This document shows, in pieces, positions 11,601 to 24,000 of a stretch of DNA of 64,000 nt (the stretch's first letter is position 1; every line of letters begins with the position of its first letter). The position numbers were made by a program, and so were the translations under genes. Source of the DNA: Periplaneta americana (taxonomy: Eukaryota > Arthropoda > Insecta > Blattodea > Blattidae); contig NC_091122.1 in the NCBI RefSeq assembly GCF_040183065.1, forward strand, positions 153,665,955-153,729,954, given 5' to 3'. The notes under the pieces are model-generated. The model was not told the origin of the DNA, did no database searches, and worked only from the letters and a program-made list of their open reading frames with translations.

Positions 11601-14600
11601 AAGAATCAGTTAAGTGCTCAGTGTTACCAACCAACTGAAAAACACGCACACGCACACACACAGATATGCATTCCTATACTTCTGTCTCTCCAGCTTAAAC
11701 CATATCCATCTTTCTTTAGAAATAATCAGGGTTTAAGCCACAGTCGGATTTGTCGCATTTTGCTACTTGACTTCTAAAAATGCAACAAACTTTGAATGTA
11801 AATGTGCAAAAATGCGACGACGACATTGTACTTCAAAAACAAAGATGGTAATAGAGAAAATGATATCAGAGATGTGTTTGAACTAATCTGAATTTAAATG
11901 AAATGCTGCATCAATGTTGGATCTCCGACGTATTGTCAACCCACTTGAGGTCAAATAAATCCATGGCGCTACAGCCCATGAAGGGCCAAGACCGACCAGC
12001 CGGCTGCTGGCCTCACGTCCACATGACGAAGCAGAGGTGGACGATCATCCAACCAGAATGGAGATGTCGTGTGGTTAGCACGACGATCCCCCCCCCCCCA
12101 GCCATTATAGCTGGTTTGCGAAACCAGATTTTCGCAACCTATCATAGCTCCCCAAGTGCGTCACGATGCTGGGTGGGCACCGGTCCCATACACTGGCCGA
12201 AATTTCATGACAAAATTTCTTCCCTCATGGGGATTCGAACCAGCGCGCATTCCTTAACGCGAGTCCTAGGCAGGATGCCTTAGACCACAATGCAACGGCA
12301 CAGGACACCCACTTGAGGTATGTAGATTAAAAAAAAAAAGAGAATATTTGAGCCGGGGTCTGGTAGAGTTATTCAGTAGCTCAGTCGGTAGAGCACTGGC
12401 GTGCTCAGCCAAAGGTCCCGGGCTCGAAGCCCTTCAAATTACGCAAGTCAGCTTTACAGGGAGCTCTACCTGAAAGCCAGATTTGTACATATACTATTGT
12501 TCATCTGTAGTTTACAGAAGTAACTGATTTTTGTCTTCAATGTGTAATTATTCAACCTTTCCTATAATTAAAATTTAAAAATAATTTGGCAATCATCTTA
12601 GCATGTATTTCCATGAAAGAGTTGGAGGTTAAAAAAATGCCATTTCTGTCAAAGACGGTATTCTATTGTAAAAAAGGGGCAAATTATTATTTCTGTGTAT
12701 ATAACTAGGTTGATACGTTTATTGTTCTGTGCATGGTTCATTGTGCAATATTATGCAATACTACTTGTTGCACAAATGATTGCCAATTTCCAGAGAGGTT
12801 TTGGAGTTGCGTCTTGCGATACGATCCATCTCCGTGCAATGTATATGCTTTAGTTCGCGTATTGGCCGCCGGCAATCATTCATGCAACGAGTAACACAGT
12901 GGGAATTCGGTATAATTTAGAACAAAATATATTCATTTATAAACGTGTGAACACAGGGTATTCTTATAGATAAGAAGCATACAACACATAGGCCCAATCG
13001 CTTTTTTAACAGAGAAAAAAATTCAGGCTAGGGTACCAAATAGAAAATTTTTCTCGAAAATATTTGCAACAATTAGCACAACAAGCAATCTTTTCAATAG
13101 GACTGACATTTTTGTTTAAGAGTAGATGGTGAACACTTCGATTATCTGATGTAATGATGAATATCATTCGATTTTTTTCTAAGAAGTACTGTAATTAAAG
13201 CAAGTGCATCAGCAAGTCATCAAAACAGTAACTGGTATTTGAGAGGAACATAGCTTTGTCAAAACCAAAACACAGCCAGATATATAATCATATTATTAAT
13301 GATCTCTATTATTACATCCACAAATTTAAGAAATTTACCTTCAGGGATTGATGGTTTGTCTTTTGGAGGATCTCCAGTATCTTTTCTGGCTCGTTTAGAT
13401 GGTGGGGAACCTCCTGCTGAAAACACTGGCAGTAATCTTTTATTGCCTGAAAAAAGGAAAAATGCATAAAAATAATTTTAGAACCGTTACACATTACAAA
13501 ATGACTTTAAAATTACGTTAACTCGTATTCAAATGACAAAATGTAGGTTTAAATTCATGTACTTTTGAATTAATGTTACAGTTTGCTTTATGTTTCTGCT
13601 TCAATTCTCAGTCCCTCTTCATTATTCTTTTCCTTCATGTATTGGTTTATCATCTCCTCCCGACCTCAATGCAATTTATGAAATTCTAACAATGCAAAAT
13701 CTAGAACCTGTTCTGAGGATACCACTGGAAACACATAAAAGCACTTGTAGGGATAAAGAACATACGAAATGGTGGAGGTCAGGCAAAAGCCTTAGACACA
13801 CTAAGTCCTTTATAGTATGGACAGCTACTGTAAATCTGTAGTAAGGAATTATTACACTGCATTGTTTTTCATGGCTGTACAGGTCTAGGGAATATCGTGT
13901 CAGCGAATTACTGTCCTCTCCCCACCAGCCGTAAATATGTGCCTCAACCGCTGTCTTGTTGCTTTCGCTTATCCCACCCGCAACTGACTGTAAATATCTG
14001 CCTCGACAGCTGTTTATAATCGACCAATTAGTATTAAAATCATTAGCTATTGAAACCATATGTATAAGATATCCAAAATCTGAATGGCTTCATATTTACA
14101 TATTTATACAGATGAATCTGTTTGATAAACACAGTAATGCTGGAGCAGGAATCTACAGTGACTTTTTAGCTTTTACATATCTCTTGGAACACTGTCCACT
14201 CATTATGATGGTAAATTAGAAGCAATAAACAGCTTTTTCATCACATACATGAATTTAACAAAGTGGTTATACTTAGTGATTGTGAATCTGGACTCCAAGC
14301 ACTAACATCAAGTCCGCCAGAAAACAGACAAGTAAGAGAAATTCTTTCTGTTTTTAAAATGCTACAAGGACTTCGTAAAGAGAGAGTTTTTCAACAGATA
14401 CCCTCTCACTGTGGAATAGTAGATAATGAGAAGGCTGACTTCCTGGCCAAAAAAGGAACAAACATCAGACAAACTCAAAATAATACAATCTCTTTTCATG
14501 CCTCAAAAGTCAGGATCAAATACACAGTCCAGTCCTTTTGTAAACAGGGATTCCTGAAGAAAAGAGAAGGCAAACCTTGGAACATTCTGCTAGACAGTAA

Positions 14601-17600
14601 TAACATACCAGATTTACCATGAAAAAAGCTGTCGCTATATTTCGCTTAACAACCGGACATGATTGTCTCACCTCTCATCTACATCGAATTAATATCTACC
14701 AGCATCCACAGTGCAACCTTTGTAGAAATCAAAACTCCATCATGGATAAAGAATATTTGCTACAATGCCCGGCAATAAAGAAAATAAATGTTGATTTATC
14801 ATCGCAGCTCACCAAATACTATTGGAATGCCCACAGGAGAATGAAAGAAAATCCAAGATTCTTAGCATTGGTCGTCATCGTAACAACAATATATATATAT
14901 ATATATAAAATGCACTTTACACTTGAAAAAATAGCATTTTACTGATAAAGCGCTATAAAATAGCATTTTTTTTTCGTGATCTCGCAATTTGATAAGAAAT
15001 TCGCATTTTAGGCACTTTCAATTCTGCTATAGTCCCGATGCTGTTATTTCCGGCGTGACTCCACCTCTTTGCTTACGTCTTAGAAAGTGAAGGCTCTATA
15101 AAGTCTAGGTAGGTAGTATCGTTCGCCATTTTTGTTCTTACGTTGCCGAGCTACCATACGAGGAATCTATTTGCCACACCGTTAAACATTATCATGTCGT
15201 AGCTCCTATGACAATAAATCAAACGCAATGTAATTCAGCAAATAATTGAGCGGCAAATAACGTCTTCGTGTGCTCTCTGCGAACGCCAACGAAAGAGCTA
15301 AAATGGCGGGCGATTATATTAAGTATTTATCGTGCCTTAAGAAATGAATCAGCGAATCACAAGACGCACACATTTAAATGTAGCCGACCTGCAACGCGAT
15401 TGGCTGCCGGAAATTAGAGTGACGGGACTATAGAAAGTCATGTTAAATCACCTAACAGATGAAGAAAAATACATTCTACCCCACAATTTAAATATTCGCG
15501 TATTTCGCAAATGCGAAATTTTCAGGTCCTTATACTAAAAGCTAACAGTGACCTACCTCCTTTCAATGTAATCTAACAATGCAAAACTTGAATTCACAAG
15601 GAATGGAATATTCAAGTCAGAGCGAGCAGAAAGCAGCAATACACTCACCATATGCAAGGGCTGCTAATGCTTCCACTGCTGCTGGATCTACTTCTTTGTT
15701 CTTATCTTTTGTTGAATCTTTTAATTTTTCAGCATCTTTGTCTTCCTCTTTTGCCCTTGGTTTATCTGTGAGTTTTCTATAATGAAGGGAATCTCGTGTT
15801 ACTACCTTCTGGACTAGTTTTCTGACCTACGGAAACAAATTGAAATACAATATATAAAATATATTAAAACAACACACAGACACTACATAAAGCCACATGA
15901 AAGTTTTTCATTCTTTGCTCACCTGTGCCCTGGAGAGGTTGAGACCTAGTGTATATAAAAGCTCTTCAATATCTTTGTCAAAGATGTAGCCACAATGTGA
16001 CTGGTCAAAATATACAAATGCTAATAAAAGATGTGGATCTTCTGTATACAATTTAACTCTTTCTTTCTTCTTTTTGTCTTTATCTTTGTCTCTTTTTCTG
16101 TCTTTTTCATCTTTTTCCTTTTCTTTTTTGCTATCTTTTGAGTCTTCATCTTCCTGTAAATAAAACACACAAACAGAGTATTAAACATATATTGAAATAT
16201 TTATAATCTATACTAGTGGTGATTTTGATTCCTCAGTTTCTTAGTCATCACCAATTAGTTATGGGATCCGAATGAGGAATTAGTTTACCTCTGAAGATTA
16301 TATTGGTCTTACTGTAGCGTCTGCAGACACTTCTTAAATTTATTGTTTAAGTAGTGCCTACCAATTTAACCTTTCTGATAGTCTTATTTGTGTATAGTGT
16401 AATAATCATGAAGAAAATCTGAAACAGGCATTTACACTACTCCTCCAATTTAGCAGAATGCATTTGAGTCTAAAGAAAGCAAAAAACAGTACAATGTGGT
16501 CTTCTGTTGTCACGAGAATCCAAGCCCCCTGCATACCGGTAAGACATCATGTCACAAAACATTCGTGTCTCAGTATTTTTGACAAAGTAAATGTTATTCA
16601 ACGCATAGAAAATGACGCAAATATTAAGGGTGTTGTGGAGAGTTTGAGGTAATATTTATTTATTTGTTTATTTAGGTCGATGATTGCTATTTTTGTATGG
16701 GCATAACAAAAAAAATATGAAAGACACTGTCTATCCAAACTTAAAACACCCAGATTTCAAAAACAATGTTGTTGTTTTCTAATGCCAGGCGTTTGACAAT
16801 AAAGTCATTTGACCTCTTGCACTCCAATATTTTTCAAAGATATTATCATGGCCAGCCACTGAAGCACAGATTTTGAGGTGTTCCGAATCCATTTCTTGGT
16901 TTGAGTTGCACAATGGGCAGTTAGGGACTAATATATTCCAATTCTATGCAGGTGTTTGGCCAAACAATCATGGCCTGTTGCCAATCTAAATGCAGCTACA
17001 GACGATTTTCGTGGTAAATCGGAAATTAACTGTGGATTTTGATGCACAGAGTTCCATTTTTTCCCTTGAGATTGTGTTATCAAATTTTGTTTGTTGAAGT
17101 CTAAGTATGGAGATTTAATAAATCTTTTCACAGAGTAATACGTAGATTTAGTAACAGGTCTGTAAGTGGCAGTGCTGCACTTCTTTGCTAGAGCATCCGC
17201 ATTCTCGTTTCCCAGGATTCCACAATGGGATGGTATCCATTGGAATACAATTCTTTTATTGAGTGATATTAATTGAGAGAGCATATTAGTTATTTCTGCT
17301 GTTTGAGATGAAGGTGTGTGTTTAGAGACTATTGATAGAATAGCTGCTTTGGAGTCTGACAATATAACTGCATTTTTAAATTTATTGATGTGGCATAGAA
17401 GATTCCTGAGACTTTCACTTATTGCAATGATTTCTCCATCAAAACTTGTTGTTCCATATCCAAGAGATCTATAAAGTGAGAAGAGACAGCATGTAACACC
17501 TGCACAGGCACCTTGTTCTCTGGAGATCAAGGATCCGTCAGTGTATAAATGAAGCCAGTTTTGTGGAGGGTACCTAATATTAATTGTCTCTAAAGACAAT

Positions 17601-17895
17601 TGTTTTAGTATTTCAGTGTTTACTTCTGATTTTAGTATTTCTTCTGTTAAATTTAGATTATATTCTATATTTAATAGAGTTAAAGGGTTTGGTTTAATTT
17701 GTAGGTTTTCTTTTAAATTCGGGATATTGATTTTCTGTTTTAATTCTTGAACATACCTGCATCCTTGAGGTGGAAAGTAAGTGTATCCCAAAAATTATGA
17801 TGCAATATAAACCTAGAGGACATCGTCGACCAGGAAGACCGTTAAGAAGACTGCTAGATGGGGCCGAAACAGGTCTACAGAGGCCTAATTCGTGA

Positions 17896-17933
<38 letters not shown>

Positions 17934-20900
17934 TTCTTGAACAATGGATATGAAACTTTTTTGAGTTTTCAATCTACAGAGAGGACTGTATGAATGCCAA
18001 TTGTTTCCTGGTAATCTAACAAGTATTTCATATTGAAAAAAGTAAATGTTATTCAACGCATAGAAAATGACGCAAATATTAAGGGTGTTGTGAAGAGTTT
18101 GAGGTAATATTTATTTATTTGTTTATTTAGGTCGATGATTGCTATTTTTGTATGGGCATAACAAGAAAAGTATGAAAGACACTGCCTATCCAAACTTAAA
18201 ACACCCAAACTTCAAAAACAATGTAGAAAATATGTTGTTGTTTTCTAATGCCAGGCATTTGACAATAAAGTCATTTGACCTCTTGCACTCCAATATTTTT
18301 CAAAGATATTATCATGGCCAGCCACTGAAGCACAGATGTTAAATGGCAAGTTGTAGCCGATTTAAGTGAACACCATATTTTAACGTTTTGGTGGCTACTT
18401 CATTCACACACAACCCCCAGAATGTCTGGAGGACCACACCTGCTGTTGGTCGACGGGTCCATTGGACCTAGCTGGGAGATCTTGTTGATCACCAGCTTTC
18501 CCTCCTTAAGCCACTGGAGGACGATTTTAGTGCCATAGCAGGTCAGCACTAGGAACAGAAAAGTAGAAAGAGGAGGAAGGAAAGGGAAATGAACCCCTAG
18601 GCCTCGAATGCTCTAATGCCATCGGGGTCGAAGAAAGTAAGAGTTCAGTCAGAGGACTGGATAGGAAAGGGTAAAGAGGGAATTAGGTGTAAAAAATATG
18701 TTAGTAGCTATGAAAAATTTAGGATGGAATATGAGCATTAAAATCCATTTCCTTCATAGCCATCTTGATTTCTAAGATAATATTTATTTGTTTATTTGCT
18801 CATTTATTTTGTTCGCTTGTTTACATATTTACTTACTTATGTATTTAGGTATTTATTTATTTGTTTGCTTGGCTTGCTTATTATTTATTTATTTATTTAT
18901 TTATTCATTCATTCATTCATTCATTCATATAGGCTATTTGTTATTTACTTATTCATTCATTCATTCATTCATTCATTCATTCATTCATTCATTCATTCAT
19001 TTGTTTATATATTATTTTATTTTATAGATTGATATATTCTAAGAAATGAAATTTATTTGTATTAACAGTGTATCAGATTCACTTTTTATAATGAATACCC
19101 ATTCCCATATGATCAAATTATATATAATGCAACATTCATTCTGTAATAAACTTCACTCCCTGAATTACATGCTCCATACTCTAATCTAATATTAACAAAC
19201 AGTGACTACTATTACCTCATCATCTTCTTCTTCCTCCTCCTCTTCTTCCTTATCTTCATTTTTTTCCTTCTCTTTTTCCTTATCATCAGTTTTACTTTTC
19301 GATTCATCTCGTTTGTCCTTGTCTTCTCTTTTATCATCTTTATCATCTTTTCTTCCATTCTTTTTGTCATCTCTTTTATCATCTTTCCTATCTTTCTTTT
19401 CTTTATCTTCTTTCTTATCACGTTCCTTCTTTCGATCCTAGATATAAGAAATGGAAGGAATTACTTTTAGCTTCAATTAATTCTAAAAAAAAATGTGAGG
19501 TTATCAAAACAATGGTACTGGTAATCAAATAATTGAAGTTCATATTTAGTCACAATTTGTTCTGAAAATTAATCCTAAATACCCCAAAAAAAACTTTCTT
19601 TTGTCAGAAATAGATTTTTGGGTATTCCATAATATCCTGGAACTTAACATTTCCAATGTTTTGGAACAAGATATAGGTTCCATTATTAGGGCAAATAGGT
19701 ACGGCCATAACGGTTGCCTACTGTGTTGGACTTATTATGTATGGTTCAGTTGTTTGCCATAGTCAGACTAACATGCCCAATAGAGTAGGTGATCCTTCTG
19801 GTCATACCTATCTGCCTTGATGATGGAACCTGTATATACTGTAGTTCCGAAACATTGGAAATGTTAAGTTCTTAGACATTGTTAATACCCAAAAATCTAT
19901 TTCTGATCACATTCATCATGAAAGCCTTTTCTCTGGGACTGAATAAAATTATGTATTACAAGAAAATATCTCTTACCATTATTACATTTGATTTAATTCA
20001 ATAATAGTACATTATGCAACGAGCCTATAATGCTAGTAATTAAGACGCGAGTATGTTTATGAAACGAGCACAAGCGAGTTTCATAATTTTCATACGAGTG
20101 TCTTAATTACCATTATAGGCAAGTTTCATACGACTTTTTATGCTCGACCATATTTCTAACTTGAAATTATTCATAAGTATTCATGTTATTCTTATCTAAC
20201 TGGGGAGCGGAATTGACCTTGTGCAATATCTCGTAAATTGTGAGATGTGCGCAGACGCGAAAGTATTGATTTTTTCCGAGAAACAAATGTCACTGACCTT
20301 GATATAATCTAGAGGGTAAAATAAACATTAATCTTGATATAACCTTGAAATTGATTTAGACACTGAAAAACGAGATGACAAATTGAATTTATTTGAATAT
20401 TATTTACAATTAACGCTAATTATTATAGTAACAGAACATAACCTTCTGTAACAGTATTGGATTTCCAGCCTCCGTGACGTTTCACTAGTTGTCTTTCGAT
20501 TGCATATCCGAGAATAATCGATACTTGCGCTTTCATATTGCTACAATGGTGTTTTCTGATTGGTGGAACACCTGAACTTTAATGAATAGGTGTACTTTAA
20601 TGAGGTCCATTAAAGGGCTGCTACCAGGTGTATAATTACTACATTTCGGCATGGTCGAGCATAAAAAAAATTATTAAACCTATTATACGATGCGTTCAAC
20701 TATTCCCTCCATAATGCACTGCCTGCTTGTAAGGATGATAAATCTTTCTCTTTCTTCTACTCTCACACTTGTAGAACTAGACTTGACTCAGCACTGACAC
20801 GCGAAAATGAACCTAAATAACTACACTTGGCGTGTGGAGGGATTAGTTGTACACACTATAATATTTCTCATAGGACTTTAACCTACAGACTGCCATTATT

Positions 20901-20995
20901 ACATAGAGGAACAAAAATATCTTAACAAAACAGAAGATTTACATTACACAGTATATCACCAAAGAGGGTAAAATCACAATGCCATGTACCGGTAC

Positions 20996-21035
<40 letters not shown>

Positions 21036-24000
21036 TGGTATTAACAATAACGATTTCTCGCTTATTTACCACATCTCATCTTTATGTTGGGAGATGTTTT
21101 CTAAATAGTTCAATAATTTGTGAAAAAGTAGGCCTATATTCTCCTCCTGGACTTCTCGCACATTATGTTGGTAATTAGTAGATTAATATGATTCTGCCTG
21201 ACAATAAGAAATTCAATGTTTTGACTAAACAGTTCACAATTCACGAGACCTAACCTAAAAATGTATTTTGTTCGTTCACGTGAAATGATTAGTACAAACT
21301 CCGAAAACCGAATGCCACTTTGAAATGTTGCTTAAGAATACTTACTTACGCCTAATAATTTTGCTATTCTAGTTATGTTATAAATGCTGTCTCCGTGCAC
21401 ATAATTCCTTCTTCATTATCTTCTTTCTTCAGTTCATTATACATATGAACTATAGATTCCTGAAGCGCACTCAGAATGGCACACGCTTTCTTTCTTGGAA
21501 GAGTCACTGTCGTGCTATTTCCTCTCTTTGACATTATTGTAATAAAAATCTAAACACGAAAAAAATTAATTAAAATGCGAAAAGGCATTTCTATCGATCA
21601 CCCAAGTGCATACGTCACATCGTATATGTTATATTTATTTACACCTATCTGACTATAATCTTGAACCTATCTGACTATAATCTTGAATTGTAACAACAAC
21701 ACGCAACACATAAATTAACTATTACTTACAAATGGCTTTTAAGGTACCCAGAGGTTCATTGTCGCCCTCACATAAGCCCACCATCGGTCCCTATTCTGTA
21801 CAAGATTAATCCAGTCTCTATCATCATATCCTACCTCCCTCAAATCCATTTTAATATTATCCTCCCATCTACGTCTCGGCCTCCACAAAGGTCTTTTACC
21901 CTCCGGTCTCCCAACTAACACTCTATATGCATTTCTGGATTTGCTCATACATGTTATATGCCCTGCCCATTTCAAACGTCTGGATTTAATGTTCCTAATT
22001 ATGTCAGGTGAAGAAAACAATGTGTGCAGTTCTGCGTTGTGTAACTTTCTCCATTCTCCTGTAACTTCACCCCTCTTAGCCCCAAATATTTTCCTAAGAA
22101 CCTTATTCTCAAACACCCTTAATCTCTGTTCCTCTCTCAAAGTGAGAGTCCAAGTTTCACAATCATACAGAACAACCAGTAACATAACAGTTTTATAAAT
22201 TCTAACTTTCAGACTTTTTGACAGCAGACTAGATGACAAAAGCTTCTCAACCGAATAATAACACGCATTTCCCATATTTATTCTGCATTTAATTTCCTCC
22301 CAAGTGTCATTTATATTTGTTACTGTTGCTCCAAGATATTTGAATTTTTCAACCTCTTCGAAGGATATATCTCCATTTTTATGTTTCCATTTCGTACAAT
22401 ATTCTGGTCACGAGACATATACTTTGTCTTTTCGGGATTTACTTCCAAACCAATCACTTTACTTGCTTCAAGTAAAATTCCCATGTTTTCCCTAATTGCA
22501 GCAACTATTACGTATTAATATTAATACTGATATTAATTAATTATTAGTGTGTTCAAATTTCACTAGCTTCCAGTAATCGGCTACAAAATCTAGAACAATT
22601 TGAATTTTCAGATTTTGCACTACCGACAACTGCTGTCACTGTTGCCAACATAACTATCACTATCAGTTGTAGTATTTCTCAGTACCGAAATTCGAAACGA
22701 AGTTCGAATTTAACCTTCAAACTAGAAAATCAACATAATCCACTAGCATATGTAGTAATGAGGGAATAATGGTTAGGTTTCACTCTTAGGGTGTTAAGTA
22801 AGCTGATCTGAACTATAATCAGCTTATAGCTGGACACAAGTATTAAGAAGTAAGTATTATTGTGGCATAATATCATATAGATGGCAGGTGCTTTCATATG
22901 GATTCAATAATATTTAGAAATATATCTTTCATCTCAAAAATGAATCCCATAACTTCTTGAAGTAATAATAAAATTACAACAAAAAACACTATATTTCAAT
23001 AAGTTCTATCCCCATTATCTCACCTTTTCATCTTCTTTAGCACGTTCTGGAGCATCATTTAGAGCACGATAAATTCTGAATCCAAAATCCCTCATCAACA
23101 TTTCATTGAACAATTCAGCGAATAGAGAAACTTCAAATGAATGTTCCTGAAATAAAAGATTCCAATTCACTATTGCTAGTTTGCAAGAAAATTAACTTAC
23201 AAACCATTAATAAAATATTATGTAAATAGTAACTATAATCTCAGAAAGAAAACCAGTAACCAAAAGCTATGTCCTCCTTGGTGGTCTAGTGGTTACCATG
23301 ATGATAGGTCGATTGAAGGTTTGTGGGTTCAAATCCATAGTGTGTGAAAAAAATCTTAGTATGGCAACGTTCAGAAGGGAAACCAGCGATTCTATATTGT
23401 AGATTTACTGCACATATATAAACTACATATAAAAGCATGACAGAGTTCTGGCAATTACTAGTGGGCATTTCTCACGCAAGTTTACTACCTCATGTGAACA
23501 GATGTGTCACTCTTAAGGTTTATGAGACTGCAGAGATCTCTGATGGTCAAATTAAAAACCAGCATTTTTACAAAGGTTCTGAAGACTTCTAGCCTACATT
23601 GTCATTAAAATTTCTGAAAGACATGAAACAGAGTTAATAGTACAACGCATGGAGGGATGTACAAACAGCAGACTGACAAATACATAAGCTTACCCCCTCA
23701 CTCACCACGTAATCTAACCAATAAAAGTACAAACAATATATTAACAAAATTGGTACCCACACATGTGAAGGTAAGAAAGAGGAGGAAAAGGTTAGTTTGT
23801 GCAAACTGGTTTGTGTATGAGCTATTCCATCTCAAATTGACCAAAATATAGAGAAAATTGACCTTACAATTTCTAAATATAATGAAACTTTTTTTGTACG
23901 TAGAGAACTGTGATACAATGCTTTGTGCAAAGTTTCAGGCATCAGAACTTCATAGTGTTTAAATTTAAAATATTTAAATTTATCGTATTTTCATAAAATT

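Noticed and set aside
13676..14059. Minus-strand 127-codon frame beside the LINE relic
   Set aside because: It lies opposite the start of the LINE relic and unassigned sequence, with no motif and no splice context in CCAR1.
18788..19032. Two overlapping plus-strand frames of 78-79 codons rich in Phe, Ile, His and Leu
   Set aside because: Pure translations of a tetranucleotide microsatellite.
19202..19441. Plus-strand Ser/Phe-rich frame of 79 codons
   Set aside because: It is the antisense of the Lys/Asp/Glu-rich CCAR1 exon, which has splice sites and fits the gene's phase.
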